64,000 nt of DNA, from the NCBI RefSeq assembly GCF_011040495.1, contig NZ_CP049037.1, forward strand, positions 3,472,001 through 3,536,000, written 5' to 3'. The notes under the pieces are model-generated. The model searched no databases. It saw only the letters and a list, made by a program, of their open reading frames with translations, and was not told the DNA's origin. The DNA is from Pseudohalocynthiibacter aestuariivivens. Lineage in GTDB: Bacteria > Pseudomonadota > Alphaproteobacteria > Rhodobacterales > Rhodobacteraceae. The translations under genes were made by a program, and so were the position numbers. Shown one piece after another: positions 40,554 through 48,055 of the stretch; the stretch's first letter is position 1; the number at the start of each line of letters is the position of its first letter.

Positions 40554-40940
40554 TCAGCTACAGATTTTCTTGGCTCGGGTGGCATATTCCACGTAAGTCT
40601 CCCAGAATAGCTCGTCGCTGGCGCGGTCGGACATGCGGACGTCCTGCGCCTTTTGCGGGTCGCTGTAGAATGTGGCGGCGCGGCGCTGCTGCGTGCCCGA
40701 CAGCGACTGATCCGCGACCGCCTGAATACAGCCGCACCGCTCTGGCGAGCGCGCCTTTCGATCTGATGCCAGGCACGCTTGGCTCAATGGGCCATGGGCA
40801 CGTGGTGTGGTACTGGGAATCACCAAACGAGCGGGCTGTGCCACGCGTGTCGATGTGTTCTGGGGTTTGGATTTGAACCTGTGCACGCCACCGCATCCGG
40901 CCAATGCCAATATCAATCCCATGATCAGGATGTTTTTCAT
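40554..40940 (-). CDS. Small lipoprotein with Cys-rich core
   Basis: A 128-residue protein with a lipoprotein signal MKNILIMGLILALAGC (lipobox LAGC). The core has ACLASDRKARSPERCGCIQAVADQSL, that is ERCGCIQAVADQ with a CGC pair, and ends in WETYVEYATRAKKICS. I recognise it as a family of Rhodobacterales often labelled arginine transporter without experimental basis; no transport domain is visible. It is convergent with the sulfonate operon. Confidence 0.8.
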   Translation of the reverse strand: MKNILIMGLILALAGCGGVHRFKSKPQNTSTRVAQPARLVIPSTTPRAHGPLSQACLASDRKARSPERCGCIQAVADQSLSGTQQRRAATFYSDPQKAQDVRMSDRASDELFWETYVEYATRAKKICS

Positions 40941-41242
40941 CGCTTTTGCCTCGTCTTGCCTGCTCGCCCCGGGGTTGATCCCCGATGAAGTTGCATGTTG
41001 CAGCGATCATTGCCTGATCAAAGCGGATTTTTCAATTCACAACATGAATCAGATGGCATTTCTGTCAGTGGGCGCGGTTAAATGGCCGCGGGGGTGGGAA
41101 CCGGCACCGGGCATTGTGATCGGTCTGCTGCGCGCAGCGCCATCGCGCAGAAAATGGCATTTGCGATGCAGGTCCGCGCCGAAGGGTGCGCGCCCGCTAT
41201 CCCACCTTGACCAACCCTTATTTCCCATACATATCCCAATCC
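40941..41242. promoter_or_regulatory. 302-nt divergent gap with a lepA promoter abutting the start codon
   Basis: Nothing coding is convincing here. TTGACC at 41207-41212 and CATATC at 41230-41235 are 17 nt apart. The start site would fall near 41242-41243, exactly at the lepA ATG (41243), and no SD exists in the 20 bases upstream, so lepA may be translated from a leaderless transcript. Confidence 0.5.
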
Positions 41243-43042
41243 ATGACAGACCTCGCACATATCCGCAATTTCTCGATCGTGGCGCATATCGACCACGGGA
41301 AATCCACGCTTGCTGATCGCCTGATCCAGCAGACCAACACGGTTGCCGCGCGGGACATGAAAGAGCAAATGCTCGACAGCATGGATATCGAGCGTGAGCG
41401 CGGCATCACGATCAAGGCCCAGACCGTGCGGATCAACTATACCGCCGAGAACGGCGAGGAATACGTCCTGAACCTGATCGACACGCCCGGCCATGTCGAC
41501 TTCGCCTACGAGGTCAGCCGGTCGATGCGCGCGGTCGAGGGGTCGCTACTGGTCGTCGACAGCACCCAAGGGGTCGAGGCGCAGACGCTGGCCAACGTCT
41601 ATCACGCGATTGATGCCGACCACGAGATCGTGCCGGTCCTGAACAAGATCGACCTGCCCGCCACCGATTGTGACCGCGTCGCGGAACAGATCGAGGACGT
41701 GATTGGGATCGACGCCAGCGGCGCGATCCGGGTCAGCGCCAAGACGGGTCAAGGCATCACCGAAACGCTTGAGGCGATCATCGCCCATCTGCCAGCCCCA
41801 AAGGGCGACATTGATGCTCCGCTCAAGGCAATGCTGGTCGACAGCTGGTATGACGCCTATCTCGGGGTGATCGTTCTGGTGCGGATCATGGATGGCAAGC
41901 TGAAGAAGGGTGACCGCGTCCGCATGATGCAGAACGGGTCTGTACATCAGGTTGACCGCATCGGCGTCTTTCGCCCCGCCATGACCACGGTCGAGGCCTT
42001 GGGCCCCGGCGAGATCGGATTTATCACCGCGTCGATCAAACAGGTCCGCGATACCAAGGTGGGCGACACCATCACGCTGGACAAGGCCCCGTGCGAGAAA
42101 CCGCTGCCGGGCTTCAAACCTTCTGTGCCGGTGGTGTTCTGTGGTCTCTTCCCCGTCGACAGTGCCGAATTCGAGGACCTGCGCGACGCGATCGAAAAGC
42201 TGGCGCTGAACGATGCCAGCTTCAGCTACGAGATGGAAACCTCCGCCGCCCTCGGGTTCGGCTTTCGCTGCGGTTTCCTCGGCCTCCTGCACCTAGAGGT
42301 GATCCGCGACCGGATCGAGCGCGAATATGACATCGAACTGATCACCACAGCGCCAAGCGTGATCTACAACATCTACATGAAAGACGGGACGATGGCGCCG
42401 CTGCACAATCCCGCCGACATGCCGGACATGAGCACCGTCGACCATCTGGAAGAACCGCGGATCAAGGCGACCATCCTTGTGCCCGACGACTACCTTGGCG
42501 ACGTGCTAAAGCTGTGTCAGGACCGCCGCGGCATCCAGATGGACCTGACCTATGCCGGGTCGCGCGCGATGGTGGTCTATGATCTGCCGCTCAACGAAGT
42601 GGTGTTCGATTTCTACGATCGCCTGAAATCAGTGACCAAGGGCTATGCGTCATTCGACTACCAGATGGTCGGCTACCGCGAGGATAATCTGGTCAAGATG
42701 TCGATCCTCGTGAATGACGAACCGGTTGATGCGCTATCGATGATGGTCCACCGCGACCGGGCCGAGATGCGCGGGCGCGCGATGGTCGAAAAGCTAAAGG
42801 ACCTGATCCCCCGCCACATGTTCAAAATCCCGATTCAGGCGGCCATCGGCGGCAAGGTGATCGCCCGCGAAACCCTGTCGGCGATGCGCAAGGACGTGAC
42901 GGCGAAGTGTTATGGTGGCGACGCCACGCGGAAAAAGAAGCTGCTGGAAAAGCAGAAAGCCGGTAAGAAGAAGATGCGCCAGTTCGGCAAGGTCGATATC
43001 CCGCAGGAAGCGTTTATCAGCGCGCTAAAAATGGACAGCTAA
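41243..43042 (+). CDS. lepA: Elongation factor 4 (LepA)
   Basis: A 599-residue translational GTPase that binds ribosomes and is thought to help back-translocation or 30S biogenesis. G1 is [10 protein letters not shown]3 is DTPGHVDF, and G4 is NKIDLP. The LepA-specific C-terminal part has [23 protein letters not shown], seen as [18 protein letters not shown], and a Lys-rich [16 protein letters not shown]. The ATG at 41243 ([17 protein letters not shown]) is favoured over 41186. No SD is seen. The terminator overlaps the 3' end. Confidence 0.97.
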   Translation: MTDLAHIRNFSIVAHIDHGKSTLADRLIQQTNTVAARDMKEQMLDSMDIERERGITIKAQTVRINYTAENGEEYVLNLIDTPGHVDFAYEVSRSMRAVEGSLLVVDSTQGVEAQTLANVYHAIDADHEIVPVLNKIDLPATDCDRVAEQIEDVIGIDASGAIRVSAKTGQGITETLEAIIAHLPAPKGDIDAPLKAMLVDSWYDAYLGVIVLVRIMDGKLKKGDRVRMMQNGSVHQVDRIGVFRPAMTTVEALGPGEIGFITASIKQVRDTKVGDTITLDKAPCEKPLPGFKPSVPVVFCGLFPVDSAEFEDLRDAIEKLALNDASFSYEMETSAALGFGFRCGFLGLLHLEVIRDRIEREYDIELITTAPSVIYNIYMKDGTMAPLHNPADMPDMSTVDHLEEPRIKATILVPDDYLGDVLKLCQDRRGIQMDLTYAGSRAMVVYDLPLNEVVFDFYDRLKSVTKGYASFDYQMVGYREDNLVKMSILVNDEPVDALSMMVHRDRAEMRGRAMVEKLKDLIPRHMFKIPIQAAIGGKVIARETLSAMRKDVTAKCYGGDATRKKKLLEKQKAGKKKMRQFGKVDIPQEAFISALKMDS

Positions 43043-43056
43043 AGCTGTCCGGTTTT
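43033..43056 (+). terminator. lepA terminator with the stop codon in its loop
   Basis: GGACAGC (43033-43039) pairs with GCTGTCC (43044-43050), and the TAAA tetraloop between them contains the lepA TAA. A GGTTTTTG follows. The 5' arm therefore encodes the last two lepA codons. Confidence 0.7.
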
Positions 43057-43074
43057 TGCGCGCAGTGCGGGTAA

Positions 43075-43116
43075 GCGATTGGCAAAGCCAATTGCGGCCG
43101 CACTCCGGTGGTGCGG
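43075..43116. repeat. Two adjacent palindromes left of the AT-rich gene
   Basis: GCGATTGGC (43075-43083) pairs with GCCAATTGC (43087-43095) around AAA (one G-T pair), and CCGCAC (43098-43103) pairs with GTGCGG (43111-43116). A mirror cluster sits at 43544-43622. Confidence 0.5.
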
Positions 43117-43188
43117 TGTTCTTGGTGTAACCACGAGATTCTTTTAGATTTTGAGCAGAAAACTCAAAGTCAATAAAAGAGGCTCTAC

Positions 43189-43470
43189 ATGAACATTACT
43201 ATCGAAGAGTATCGAGGCAATGTCAGTTCGGGGCGACAAGAGTACGTAATCAGTATTCGTCGTTTCAAGAGCGCAGCAGGAGATCATACTTTGCGAAACT
43301 CGTACTTTAGTGCGAAAATACATCCCCTTGTCGATGGTTCGCAGTACCTTGATAGGGAGGCTGAAACACTTCACGGTATTTTTGTTTCGCTGGCGCACCT
43401 ATTAAAGGTCGACCTATCAGAAATATCAAAAAATGTGAGGCTTGTTTGGAGCGATCCGACAAATTTATGA
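43189..43470 (+). CDS. AT-rich hypothetical protein
   Basis: A 93-residue protein (MNITIEEYRGNVSSGRQEYV...) with a reasonable SD (AAAGAGGC). It is much less GC-rich than its neighbours, which suggests recent transfer. No family is recognised; strands and a C-terminal helix (HGIFVSLAHLLKVDLSEI) are plausible. An opposite-strand frame at 43144-43398 is less likely. It lies alone between two palindrome clusters. Confidence 0.5.
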   Translation: MNITIEEYRGNVSSGRQEYVISIRRFKSAAGDHTLRNSYFSAKIHPLVDGSQYLDREAETLHGIFVSLAHLLKVDLSEISKNVRLVWSDPTNL

Positions 43471-43543
43471 AAGTAGACCACAGACGCCATTGAGTTCAGT
43501 TAAGTAGTCAGGACTTCGCACTGTCTTTCTCGATGCTGAACAT

Positions 43544-43622
43544 GCCAAATCTCCGATTTGGCAGCGCCCGAACCGCCCCCACGGGGCGGGCGCTTCTCGC
43601 CCTTCCCTCGGTTCGGGCGCTG
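43544..43622. repeat. Highly folded palindrome cluster
   Basis: GCCAAATC/GATTTGGC (43544-43551, 43555-43562; 8 bp, loop TCC) is followed by a perfect 14-bp stem CAGCGCCCGAACCG (43562-43575) with CGGTTCGGGCGCTG (43609-43622). Inside the large loop sit two further hairpins, GCCCC/GGGGC (43575-43587) and GGGCG/CGCCC (43588-43602), so the outer stem closes a multi-branch fold. No T-run follows. The rest of the 272-nt gap 43471-43742 holds no clear gene. Confidence 0.6.
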
Positions 43623-43742
43623 GCGTTGGAGGCGAGCGTTGCGGTTAAAACAGGCGCCAAAACCCACCCCACCTGACCCAAATCAAAACCCACCAGTCCG
43701 TCCTATGCTACACTCCCCCAAACCCCGGCAAAGGAGGCACCA

Positions 43743-43928
43743 ATGGGCTGGCTGATCACTGTACTACACCTCTTCATCGGCGCGACCTTGGCCGGGATCG
43801 GCGTCATCGCGGCGCTGGTGATGGGCCATGCCAGCGTGCCCGTCCTGCTGGGTGCGGCGCTGGTGGGGTTCGTGGCCGCAGCCCCGGTTTCATGGCTTCT
43901 GGCGCGCAAACTGCTGCGCCGGGACTGA
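43743..43928 (+). CDS. Small two-helix membrane protein
   Basis: A 61-residue protein with two hydrophobic helices (about 4-27 and 31-53) separated by a Gly/His turn and ending in ARKLLRRD. A good SD (AAAGGAGG) precedes it. I have seen similar Rhodobacteraceae proteins labelled CTP synthetase, which is not credible at this size. Function unknown; probably a bona fide membrane peptide. Confidence 0.7.
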   Translation: MGWLITVLHLFIGATLAGIGVIAALVMGHASVPVLLGAALVGFVAAAPVSWLLARKLLRRD

Positions 43929-44041
43929 AACCACCCCAAAGAACGCACTGTTTTGCCCAAAGAAATTGACAGGCGCACCTGCTCGTATACCATGCATAGT
44001 GAACACCTGTGCGATACCAACAACATGAATGAGGGACAGAC

Positions 44042-44317
44042 ATGCGCCTCCTGCCAACACTTTCCACGGGCCTTGCCCTGGCTTTCCTCGCGGCCTCGCC
44101 CGCCGCTGCTGACGGTCCGACGCTCTACCCGTATGCGACCAACGTGAATTACTGCCCGGCGGGCCTGCAACCCATCGTGCTGAACGGTGTAATCTGCTGC
44201 GGCCAGCCGACGACCAGCGTTTCCTACCAGCAAGTGATGAAGCATCCGCGCCGCGCGAAAAAACGTCACTATTCGGCACGCACCCATTGCCCCGTAGGCA
44301 CCAAGGGCTGCTCGTAA
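44042..44317 (+). CDS. Small exported cysteine-containing protein
   Basis: A 91-residue protein with a Sec signal peptide (MRLLPTLSTGLALAFLAASPAAA, cleavage after AAA near residue 23). The mature part has YCPAG, GVICCGQ, and a C-terminal THCPVGTKGCS, five or more cysteines that may form disulfides, with a basic RRAKKRHYS stretch between. AGGGACAGAC precedes the ATG. No family is recognised. Downstream, 44366-44401 forms an imperfect AAGGGGCG/CGCCCTT hairpin with TTTGCTGTTT that may terminate it. Confidence 0.65.
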   Translation: MRLLPTLSTGLALAFLAASPAAADGPTLYPYATNVNYCPAGLQPIVLNGVICCGQPTTSVSYQQVMKHPRRAKKRHYSARTHCPVGTKGCS

Positions 44318-44531
44318 CTCATACAACCAACCATCCCGCGCGGCAGCTACAACCGGCGCGGATCACAAGGGGCGTGCTGACGGGTGCGCCCTTTGCTGTT
44401 TGGCTGGCTTTGGGGCGCTTGTCCGCATCTGCCTGCCGGTCGCTGAGGCGATAGATCATCCATGCCCCCGGCGCATGAACTGCGCGGGGTGCGAGGGTAT
44501 TCTTGTCCCCCGTGAACGGGGGGATCAGAAC

Positions 44532-44738
44532 CTAGAGCGGTTTAATATCCGACGCCATCTCTCGTCCGTCGCGGCCCGCCTGAAGGTCGTACGAGACCTT
44601 CTGATTGTCTGCCAGACCGGTCAGCCCGGATTGTTCCACGGCCGAGATATGTACAAACACATCCTTGCCGCCTTCATCGGGTGCAATGAACCCGTAACCT
44701 TTGGTGGTGTTGAACCATTTCACGGTGCCAGTTGGCAT
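44532..44738 (-). CDS. Cold-shock protein, CspA family
   Basis: A 68-residue protein starting at 44738 (MPTGTVKWFNTTKGYGFIAPD) with an excellent SD, AAGGAG. RNP1-like KGYGFI and RNP2-like DVFVHISAVE are present. These bind single-stranded RNA and DNA as chaperones. The upstream 196 nt is shared with the divergent ArsC-like gene; a CCCGG/CCGGG hairpin lies just upstream of the SD, but no cold-box was identified. Confidence 0.95.
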   Translation of the reverse strand: MPTGTVKWFNTTKGYGFIAPDEGGKDVFVHISAVEQSGLTGLADNQKVSYDLQAGRDGREMASDIKPL

Positions 44739-44934
44739 TCCGCTTCTCCTTCTTGTCGTCATCCCGGAGGTGATGCCGGGCCATGCAGGAGGGTTCGGGC
44801 GCAATCAGCGCGCACGGGTAATTCAGCCCCCACTGCGGTATGAATGATTGCATGCACTTCGCAAAAATCAAGTAAAACAGCGTGAAGTTTTGTTGTCACT
44901 GCATTAGGAAGTGCGAAAATCAGAGGACGATCAG

Positions 44935-45249
44935 ATGAAACTCTATGGGCTGAAAACCTGTGATACATGCCGCAAGGCATTGAAAGCATTGCCTGATGCG
45001 GTTCTGAAAGATGTCCGCGCGGATGGCGTTCCGCCCGATGTTCTGGCTGCGGCTCATGCCCAATTCGGCGCCGCTTTGCTCAACACACGTTCAACCACAT
45101 GGCGTGGTCTGAGTGCAACCGAGCGTGAAGAACCGTCGTTGGATTTGCTCGCGCGGTACCCGGCATTGATGAAACGACCCCTGATTGACGTGGATGGCAC
45201 GCTCTATCTGGGCTGGGGGGCAGATGTTCAGGCGGCGCTGCGCGGCTAG
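44935..45249 (+). CDS. ArsC/Spx family protein
   Basis: A 104-residue thioredoxin-fold protein with CDTCRKALKAL at the N-terminus, the C-x-x-C of YffB/Spx types rather than the single-Cys arsenate reductases, and the LMKRPLIDVDG motif near the C-terminus. AGAGGACG provides the SD. Function may be glutathione-dependent reduction or regulation; arsenate is not implied. It is convergent with the buf operon's last gene, overlapping by four bases. Confidence 0.85.
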   Translation: MKLYGLKTCDTCRKALKALPDAVLKDVRADGVPPDVLAAAHAQFGAALLNTRSTTWRGLSATEREEPSLDLLARYPALMKRPLIDVDGTLYLGWGADVQAALRG

Positions 45250-45809
45250 GCCGTGGTTGTGCGGCGCACCAGCACCCGGTCCAGCGATAGCGGTCCCGCA
45301 CCTTGGATCACCAATACGATCAACAAAAACAGCCAGAACGCCCGCTGATCCATCAGCAGGCCGTCCGAATAGCGGTCAAACCACGCATCGTTGGCCGCCA
45401 TTCCGAGCTTGACCCCGTGGGCAAAGACATCGGTGAGCGACTGCACGATCACGAAGCCGATCATACCAATCGCCGCCAATCGCGTCAGCAGGCCGACCAC
45501 GATCAGCAGCGGCAGCAGGATTTCGGCCCAGCCACCGGCCACGGCAATCACCTTTTGCAGGAATGTCATCTGGTCGACGTCATACAGAACAGCCTCGGCA
45601 GCCTTGGGGAATATCTGGGCAAATGCCCCGTCCGTCGGCGTCAGCCATCCTCCGATCCCCTGATCAAAGGCGATCTTGGACACGCCCGATTGCCAGAAGT
45701 AATAGAACAGCACCCCCGCAAATATGATCCGGGCCAGCGTGGGAACCAGCCAGTCCTGACGCTCCAGCGTGGCGGTCAATGAACGGTAGATACTGAAAAT
45801 ATGCGTCAT
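45246..45809 (-). CDS. bufD: DoxX-family membrane protein, BufD-like
   Basis: A 187-residue membrane protein with four helices: LARIIFAGVLFYYFWQS, a segment with AGGWAEILLPLLIVVGL, a LAAIGMIGFVIVQSL helix, and a final AFWLFLLIVLVIQGAG. DoxX proteins are associated with thiol redox or sulfur chemistry. It is last in the bufABCD order, 9 nt after bufC, so it belongs to the bufferin operon. In Caulobacter-type operons this position is also DoxX. Its role in peptide maturation or redox is inferred. Confidence 0.85.
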   Translation of the reverse strand: MTHIFSIYRSLTATLERQDWLVPTLARIIFAGVLFYYFWQSGVSKIAFDQGIGGWLTPTDGAFAQIFPKAAEAVLYDVDQMTFLQKVIAVAGGWAEILLPLLIVVGLLTRLAAIGMIGFVIVQSLTDVFAHGVKLGMAANDAWFDRYSDGLLMDQRAFWLFLLIVLVIQGAGPLSLDRVLVRRTTTA

Positions 45810-45818
45810 TGCGCGCTC

Positions 45819-46568
45819 CTAATATTCCGCCGAAGTGATGGCGTTGCCAGCCAGCAGCAGCCCCAGAACTGCCGTCAGATCGAACTCTGTGGCGCTGCGC
45901 TGCGCTGTCTCGGCAGCGTCGCCTAACGTGCGCCCTGCCATCAGGGCCTCAATGAAATCCGCTCCACCGGGGGGCAGCAGATCCGGCAGGGGGTCAAATT
46001 CGGGTCGGGTTATCATCACATCCTGTGAGGCGGGGCGTGGCTTGGGGTGGCCATCGCGCGCGTTATACGCCCATAGATCAAACAGCGGCCAAGGCGAGCG
46101 CAAGACGCGCAGCGCAGGGGCAAAACCCAGCCGCAAATCACCCAGTTGTTCTGCTGGTATCTCTGCCAGCCGCTCCGCCGGGATCGGTACGGCGTCGGCA
46201 GCGTGATAGGATTGGCGGATCGCCATTTCCAATGTGGCCACATCATGCAGATAGCCCAGATGCGCCAAGGGCTCAAAACCCCTCAGAAAGGCAGGGAAAT
46301 CACTGCCATATTGAAACAGTACCGGCGATGTCGGCGGATGGCGGCGAAGGAACACGCCGCTGATGGCCTGAAAATTCTCTTCGCCCAGCAGTTTTCGGAT
46401 TACCGGGAACCCGGTTTGCAGAACTTCTGTCAAACCTACCGCCACGTTATTGCGGTAAACGTCAAACCGCGCACCAGCGACCCGGCCCAAACCGTCGGTT
46501 AACCCAACTGGCGCAGGGCGGGTGGCGTCAAGAATCGCCTCGCGGAACTGGGTCTGACCGACGCTCAT
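45819..46568 (-). CDS. bufC: DUF2063 protein, BufC-like partner of the MNIO enzyme
   Basis: A 249-residue protein. The N-terminal domain is the DUF2063 type ([49 protein letters not shown] split here as [13 protein letters not shown] then [14 protein letters not shown], and [20 protein letters not shown]). The ATG overlaps the bufB stop (ATGA). Proteins of this type accompany DUF692 enzymes and are thought to present the precursor peptide. The C-terminal region has [17 protein letters not shown]. Confidence 0.88.
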   Translation of the reverse strand: MSVGQTQFREAILDATRPAPVGLTDGLGRVAGARFDVYRNNVAVGLTEVLQTGFPVIRKLLGEENFQAISGVFLRRHPPTSPVLFQYGSDFPAFLRGFEPLAHLGYLHDVATLEMAIRQSYHAADAVPIPAERLAEIPAEQLGDLRLGFAPALRVLRSPWPLFDLWAYNARDGHPKPRPASQDVMITRPEFDPLPDLLPPGGADFIEALMAGRTLGDAAETAQRSATEFDLTAVLGLLLAGNAITSAEY

Positions 46569-47434
46569 TCGGCGGCGACTTTGCGCAGGTGGCTCAGGGC
46601 GTGCCCGGCGCGGGCGGCTTCTGCTTCCAGCTCGGCCCATGGCGGAATGTCGTCGTCACGCTCGATCAGGACCGGCAGCGGGCCGGTGCGCGCTAGGGTC
46701 TCATCCAGCAAATCCCAGACCGGTTCGGCAATGGCGTGGTCATGGCTGTCGATTAGCAGCGGATCACCGTGGTCATCGGCATCCTCGTGATGGCCGCCAA
46801 GATGGATCTCGCCGACCGCGTCCACCGGGAAAGCGTCCAGATAGGCGCGCGCATCCATTTGCAGGTTTGTGGCCGAAACAAAGACATTGTTCACATCCAA
46901 GAGCAGCCCACAGCCGGTACGGCGGGTGATTTCGGCCAGAAACTCGGTCTCGGGCATCGTGCTCTCGTCAAAGGCCAGATAGCTTGACGGATTTTCCAGC
47001 AGCATCTGCCGCCCCAGAACCGATTGCACCTCGTCAATGTGATCGGCCACGCGGACGACGGTCGCGGGCGTATAGGGCAGGGGCAGCAGATCATTCAGGA
47101 ATGCACTGTCGTGGCTGGACCATGCCAGATGCTCGGAAAAGCTGGCTGGGTTCAGCCACTGGCACAGATGTTTCAGCCGCGCCAGATGATCCGGGTCCAA
47201 CCGACCCTCTCCACCGATGCTGAGACCGACTCCATGCACGGAAATCGCATATTTTTCCGCCAGATGACGCAGCTGCGCCAAGGGACGTCCACCATCGCCC
47301 ATATAGTTTTCCGCATGAATTTCGAACCACTCTACCGAACCGGGATTTTCACGGATGTCCTGAAAATGCTGAGGCTTGTAGCCAACGCCGGGGGCGTGGG
47401 GCAGGGCAGTTCTCTGGGCGGATGCGTCGGGCAT
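46565..47434 (-). CDS. bufB: DUF692 multinuclear iron (MNIO) peptide-modifying enzyme, BufB-like
   Basis: A 289-residue TIM-barrel protein of the MNIO group, which uses two or three iron ions to oxidise cysteines in peptide substrates. Metal-ligand segments are visible: [46 protein letters not shown] and [22 protein letters not shown] and [12 protein letters not shown] are family features. It lies between the precursor and BufC genes. The predicted reaction is installation of Cys-derived heterocycles on the bufA peptide. Start SD is weak (CGAGG). Confidence 0.93.
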   Translation of the reverse strand: MPDASAQRTALPHAPGVGYKPQHFQDIRENPGSVEWFEIHAENYMGDGGRPLAQLRHLAEKYAISVHGVGLSIGGEGRLDPDHLARLKHLCQWLNPASFSEHLAWSSHDSAFLNDLLPLPYTPATVVRVADHIDEVQSVLGRQMLLENPSSYLAFDESTMPETEFLAEITRRTGCGLLLDVNNVFVSATNLQMDARAYLDAFPVDAVGEIHLGGHHEDADDHGDPLLIDSHDHAIAEPVWDLLDETLARTGPLPVLIERDDDIPPWAELEAEAARAGHALSHLRKVAAE

Positions 47435-47467
47435 TTTGGGCCTCGGGATCTTGGGGCGAAATCAAAC

Positions 47468-47499
47468 GGGGCATGTGCAGGCGTACCCGCACATGCCCC
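47468..47499 (-). promoter_or_regulatory. Perfect hairpin between bufA and bufB
   Basis: GGGGCATGTGC (47468-47478) and GCACATGCCCC (47489-47499) form an 11-bp perfect stem with a 10-nt loop. On the minus strand it begins 7 nt after the bufA stop and is followed by GTTTGATTTC. It would act as a partial terminator or 3'-end stabiliser, lowering bufB-D expression relative to the precursor. Confidence 0.6.
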
Positions 47500-47506
47500 T
47501 GACAGG

Positions 47507-47806
47507 TTACGCAGGCAGGTCGCGCGACAGTTCCTCGGTCGATCCCGTGCGCGCTGTGCCATCCGCCATCGCGGGCAACTCGATCTCGGCGCAGGTGCCA
47601 GCATCAACCAGCGTCCATGCATTGCCCTGATAATCTACTTTCGACGTCCCCTTGCAGGTCGTGCCTTCGCCAGCGGCGCAATCGTTTTCACCGGCCAGCG
47701 ACACGCCATAGCATTTCTCTTTTTCCATCGCGGCAGCGGTCGAGGTTTGCGCGGCGAGGGCTGCGGTCACGGCGCCTGCGATGGCAACGGTTTTCATCAT
47801 GGACAT
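47507..47806 (-). CDS. bufA: DUF2282 bufferin-type precursor peptide
   Basis: A 99-residue precursor with a signal peptide ([21 protein letters not shown], split: [15 protein letters not shown] then TSTAAA). The core follows the DUF2282 pattern: [28 protein letters not shown] and GTCAEIELP, giving four cysteines. In described bufferins, Cys residues are turned into thiooxazole groups that bind copper. Here it would be exported to the periplasm after modification. A Gly/Glu-rich tail follows. SD GGGAGA. The upstream 249 nt to thrS has no clear promoter. Confidence 0.92.
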   Translation of the reverse strand: MSMMKTVAIAGAVTAALAAQTSTAAAMEKEKCYGVSLAGENDCAAGEGTTCKGTSKVDYQGNAWTLVDAGTCAEIELPAMADGTARTGSTEELSRDLPA

Positions 47807-48004
47807 ATCTTGGGTCTCCCTTAGTGGTTACTGTCGTGTCGCCGGGGGCACCATTGCCCGCCGTTGTTGAGGCGATGACCAAAACATAGATGCAGGCCTG
47901 CTCACGACGCCAATCACGAGCGCGTCAGACACATATCCGTCAGCGCATCGTGTGATCGGTTTCCATAAGATGGACTGAAAACAATGGGATTTTTGGAGAA
48001 TGCC

Positions 48005-48037
48005 GTGAGATCGGCGTAATAATCGTGCCAATCTCAC
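48005..48037. promoter_or_regulatory. Inverted repeat between thrS and the buf operon
   Basis: GTGAGATCGGC (48005-48015) and GCCAATCTCAC (48027-48037) pair over 11 bp with one G-T pair, loop 11 nt. It lies 18 nt beyond the thrS stop, with no T-run beyond it, so it may be a weak terminator of thrS or an operator for the buf genes. This cannot be decided here. Confidence 0.35.
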
Positions 48038-48055
48038 AGCGAAAATCCGCGATTG

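Noticed and set aside
43144..43398. 84-codon minus-strand frame opposite the AT-rich gene
   Set aside because: No SD and less protein-like than the plus-strand frame.
43544..43622. Cloverleaf-like fold as a tRNA
   Set aside because: No T-loop GTTC-A context, acceptor CCA or anticodon arm spacing; the outer stem is 14 bp.
47807..48055. GTAACC near 47824 as an ECF sigma-factor promoter for buf
   Set aside because: Too close to the bufA ATG and no CGAA-like -10 at the expected distance.
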